Positions 49,168-51,342 of a stretch of DNA of 51,342 nt are shown here, piece after piece. The notes beneath the pieces were generated by a model. That model was not told where the DNA came from. It ran no database searches and was given only the letters and a program-made list of their open reading frames with translations. Positions within the stretch are counted from its first letter, which is position 1. Every line of letters begins with the position of its first letter. Made by a program: the position numbers and the translations under genes. The stretch covers positions 1 to 51,342 of the forward strand of contig JAGWYG010000018.1 in NCBI GenBank assembly GCA_018969485.1, read 5' to 3'. The stretch is from Chloroflexota bacterium. Lineage in GTDB: Bacteria > Chloroflexota > Chloroflexia > Chloroflexales > Roseiflexaceae.

Positions 49168-50229
49168 ATGCAGGACGCGACACCCATCCGGCCGCTGTAC
49201 CTCTCGCCGACCGGCCGCGGTGGGGTGGATTTCGGCATCCAGAACATCGTGCGGGCGGTGCGCCAGCACGGCGCACCCGACGCCGAGCTGCGCCCGCTGG
49301 CGGAGCGCTTCAACTTCGCGCCGTTCCTGATCCCGGGCGCGCTGCCGGCCGGCTGGTGGCGGCCGTTCGACGTCATCCAGGGGCGGTCGCGCGTCGCGTT
49401 CGCGCTGCGCGCGCCGGGTCGCCCGCTGGTGACGACGGTTCATCATCTGACGACGGACCCGGCGTTGCAGCCATACAGCACGCCGGCGCAGCGCCTGTTC
49501 TACCGGCTGGTCGAGCGCCGCTACGATGGCTGGTCGATCCGCGACGCCGACGCGGTGGTATGCGTGTCGGCGTATACCCGGCGCCAGGTGGCCGAGACGT
49601 ACGGCCGGCAGGATACCGAGCTGATCTATGATGGCATCGATACCGACGTGTTTGTGCCGCCGCCAGACGGCCGGCGCCGCGATGCGCTGCCCGAGCTGCG
49701 CGGCCAGGTGCGCCTGCTGTTCGTCGGCAATCGCACGCGGCGCAAGGGGTTCGATCTGCTGCCGGCGATCATGGATGCGCTGCCCGCGGAGTATGTGCTG
49801 TATTACACCAGCGGCTTCCAGGGGCGCAGCCCGGCACAGCCGCCGCACCGCCGCATGATCCCGCTCGGCGCGCCGGATCGCGCCGGGCTGGTGGCGGCGT
49901 ACCAGTCGTGCGATATCCTGCTGTTCCCCTCGCGGCTCGAAGGATTTGGCATTGCCCCCGCCGAGGCGCTGGCGTGTGGCCTGCCGGTCGTCACCACACA
50001 CGCCGGCGCGCTGCCCGAGGTGGTCGACGATGGCACGAGCGGCTTCCTGTGCCCGCGCGATGACGTCGCGGCGTATGCGGCGCGGGTGCGCGAGCTCGGC
50101 GAGGATGCCGCGCTGCGCCGGCGGTTTGGCGCCTTCGGCCGCGAGAAGGTTGTCGCGACGTTTGGCTATGCGCCGCTGGGCCGCAGTTTCGTGGCGCTGT
50201 ACCGGCGGCTGCGCGGGCGCATGCGATGA
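49168..50229 (+). CDS. Glycosyltransferase, GT4-like (GT-B fold)
   Basis: This 353-residue protein has a GT-B layout. The N-terminal domain opens with LYLSPTGRGGVDFGIQN, where the GG loop takes the place of the usual GGxE-type opening. The C-terminal domain has LLFVGNRTRRKGFD, FPSRLEGFGIAPAEALACGLPVV (E-x7-E, which binds the nucleotide-sugar) and the following AGALPEVV. It would transfer a sugar from a nucleotide donor; the acceptor is unknown. The ribosome site is weak, and the gene lies 6 bases after the methyltransferase. Its stop overlaps the mutL start (ATGA). Confidence 0.9.
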   Translation: MQDATPIRPLYLSPTGRGGVDFGIQNIVRAVRQHGAPDAELRPLAERFNFAPFLIPGALPAGWWRPFDVIQGRSRVAFALRAPGRPLVTTVHHLTTDPALQPYSTPAQRLFYRLVERRYDGWSIRDADAVVCVSAYTRRQVAETYGRQDTELIYDGIDTDVFVPPPDGRRRDALPELRGQVRLLFVGNRTRRKGFDLLPAIMDALPAEYVLYYTSGFQGRSPAQPPHRRMIPLGAPDRAGLVAAYQSCDILLFPSRLEGFGIAPAEALACGLPVVTTHAGALPEVVDDGTSGFLCPRDDVAAYAARVRELGEDAALRRRFGAFGREKVVATFGYAPLGRSFVALYRRLRGRMR

Positions 50230-51342
50230 TCCGCGTGCTGGACCCGCTGGTCGCGGCGCAGATCGCCGCCGGCGAGGTGGTCGAGCGACCGGCGTCGGTG
50301 GTCAAGGAGTTGCTCGAGAACGCCCTCGACGCCGGCGCACGCCGGATCCGGCTGGTGGTGCGCGGTGGCGGCATCGGCGAGATCAGCATCCAGGACGACG
50401 GCGCCGGCATTCCGGCGGCCGAGGTCGAGACGGCCTTCCTGCGCCACGCGACCAGTAAGCTGGCCGATGCCGGGGACCTGTGGGCGATCGCGACGCTGGG
50501 GTTTCGCGGCGAGGCGCTCCCCTCGATCGCGGCGGTGGCGCAGGTGATCTGCACGACGCGCTGTGCCGCCGAGGCGCTGGGCGTCGAACTGCGCGTCGCC
50601 GGCGGCGAAGTGCAGTCGCGGCAGGACGTCGGGGCGCCGGTGGGCACCACGATGGTGGTGCGCAACCTGTTCTACAACATGCCGGTGCGTCGCGAGTTTT
50701 TGCGCTCGACGGCGGCGGAGCATGCGGCGATCACGGCGGTGGTGACGCAGTACGCGCTGGCATATCCGGCGGTACGCCTCAGCCTGGTCATCGATGAGCG
50801 CCTGCGCTTCGAGACGACCGGCGCTGGTCACCTGCCCGGCGTGATGCTGGCGGTCTATGGCCTCGAGGTCGCGCAGCAGCTGATCCCGGTGACGCATGAC
50901 ACCGGCGGGGATGTCAGCCGTATCGCGCTCGACGGGCTGGTGGCGCCGGCCGAGCTGTCGCGCGGCTCGCGCGAGGCGCTGCATGTGAGCGTGAATGGCC
51001 GCATGGTGGCGCCGCGCGGGGTGATCGCCGCGATCTTCGAGGAGGCGTACCACGGCCTGCTGATGAAGGGGCGCTTCCCGCTGGCGGTGCTGGCGCTGCG
51101 CGTCCATCCCTCGATGGTGGATGTCAATGTGCACCCCGCCAAGATCGAGGTCAAGTTCCGCACGCCGGAACGGGTGTGCCAGACGGCGGCCCAGGCGATC
51201 CAGGCGGCGCTGCTGCGCACGGCGGCGCCGCCGCGGCTGCTGCGCGAGGCGCCCGCCACAGCCCCGCTGCCTGCGCCGCCCGAACCACCCGCCGCACCGC
51301 CCGGACCGACGACGATGCCACGCGACGTGCCACCGCCGCGGC
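50226..51342 (+). CDS. mutL: DNA mismatch repair protein MutL, N-terminal part (gene continues beyond the window)
   Basis: The gene opens at ATG 50226, overlapping the glycosyltransferase stop by four bases, and remains open to the end (372 codons visible). The GHKL ATPase motifs are present: ELLENALDAGA (Glu/Asn metal site), IQDDGAGI and TLGFRGEALPSIAAVAQV. It also has NLFYNMPVRREFL and, toward the end of the domain, DVNVHPAKIEVKF. A Pro/Ala-rich linker begins near residue 335. MutL couples mismatch recognition by MutS to strand incision. The C-terminal dimerisation domain, and whether it carries an endonuclease site, lie outside the window. The coupling to a glycosyltransferase is unusual for mutL, which more often follows mutS. 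Confidence 0.95.
   Translation, partial: MIRVLDPLVAAQIAAGEVVERPASVVKELLENALDAGARRIRLVVRGGGIGEISIQDDGAGIPAAEVETAFLRHATSKLADAGDLWAIATLGFRGEALPSIAAVAQVICTTRCAAEALGVELRVAGGEVQSRQDVGAPVGTTMVVRNLFYNMPVRREFLRSTAAEHAAITAVVTQYALAYPAVRLSLVIDERLRFETTGAGHLPGVMLAVYGLEVAQQLIPVTHDTGGDVSRIALDGLVAPAELSRGSREALHVSVNGRMVAPRGVIAAIFEEAYHGLLMKGRFPLAVLALRVHPSMVDVNVHPAKIEVKFRTPERVCQTAAQAIQAALLRTAAPPRLLREAPATAPLPAPPEPPAAPPGPTTMPRDVPPPR

Overview
The window is about 51 kb of high-GC DNA (near 70%, third codon positions almost all G/C), densely packed with genes on both strands. No rRNA, tRNA, CRISPR array, insertion sequence or phage module was seen. Gene content and style suggest a filamentous Chloroflexota (Roseiflexus/Kouleothrix-like Chloroflexia). 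This assignment is an inference from composition, family content and repeat style, not from a phylogenetic marker.

Layout. 1-9.9 kb: a class-C-type serine hydrolase, a Gfo/Idh/MocA oxidoreductase, dihydrolipoyl dehydrogenase, a membrane/GAF/HTH sensor with a probable CTG start, an APH-fold kinase, and a family-39-like membrane glycosyltransferase broken by one in-frame TGA just downstream of a repeat-rich intergenic segment. 9.9-15.5 kb (minus): a fucose/arabinose isomerase-like protein, an ANT(6)-like nucleotidyltransferase coupled to a GNAT acetyltransferase, and a large helical-repeat protein with an AT-richer patch. 15.8-17.4 kb (plus): a small Mrr-like protein followed by TsaE and TsaB (t6A tRNA modification). 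17.4-29.2 kb: alpha/beta hydrolase, ChrA, endonuclease III, an anchored beta-sandwich protein, gamma-glutamyltransferase divergent from a LarA-like protein, a winged-helix regulator coupled to an App1-type phosphatase, a small Rossmann protein, and an overlapping kinase/enolase-like pair. 29.2-33.2 kb: FtsK and an orphan AT-richer membrane protein. 33.4-46.9 kb (plus): Gfo/Idh oxidoreductase, YtcJ-like amidohydrolase, chorismate synthase, Fpg, a DsbA-like lipoprotein, a small helical protein, a Lon-like protease, a DinG-type helicase with fused exonuclease, an aldo/keto reductase and a third Gfo/Idh enzyme. 47-51.3 kb: PrsW-like protease, a zinc-ribbon methyltransferase, a glycosyltransferase and the start of mutL, which runs off the end.

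How the genes work together. DNA maintenance is well represented (Nth, Fpg, DinG/exonuclease, MutL, FtsK). Several pairs are translationally coupled (GNAT/ANT(6), wHTH/App1, kinase/enolase-like, glycosyltransferase/MutL). Most recognisable promoters are extended -10 elements of the form TGN-TAnnnT without a convincing -35.

Best candidates for something undescribed: (i) the kinase plus enolase-like operon, whose enolase keeps the metal and Lys residues but has Asp for the Glu168 and Ala for the His373 of yeast enolase; (ii) the glycosyltransferase with a single TGA in continuous reading frame, beside inverted CACGAAG repeats and a G-run tract; (iii) the palindromic shared -10 between gamma-glutamyltransferase and the LarA-like gene; (iv) the two AT-richer orphan segments.
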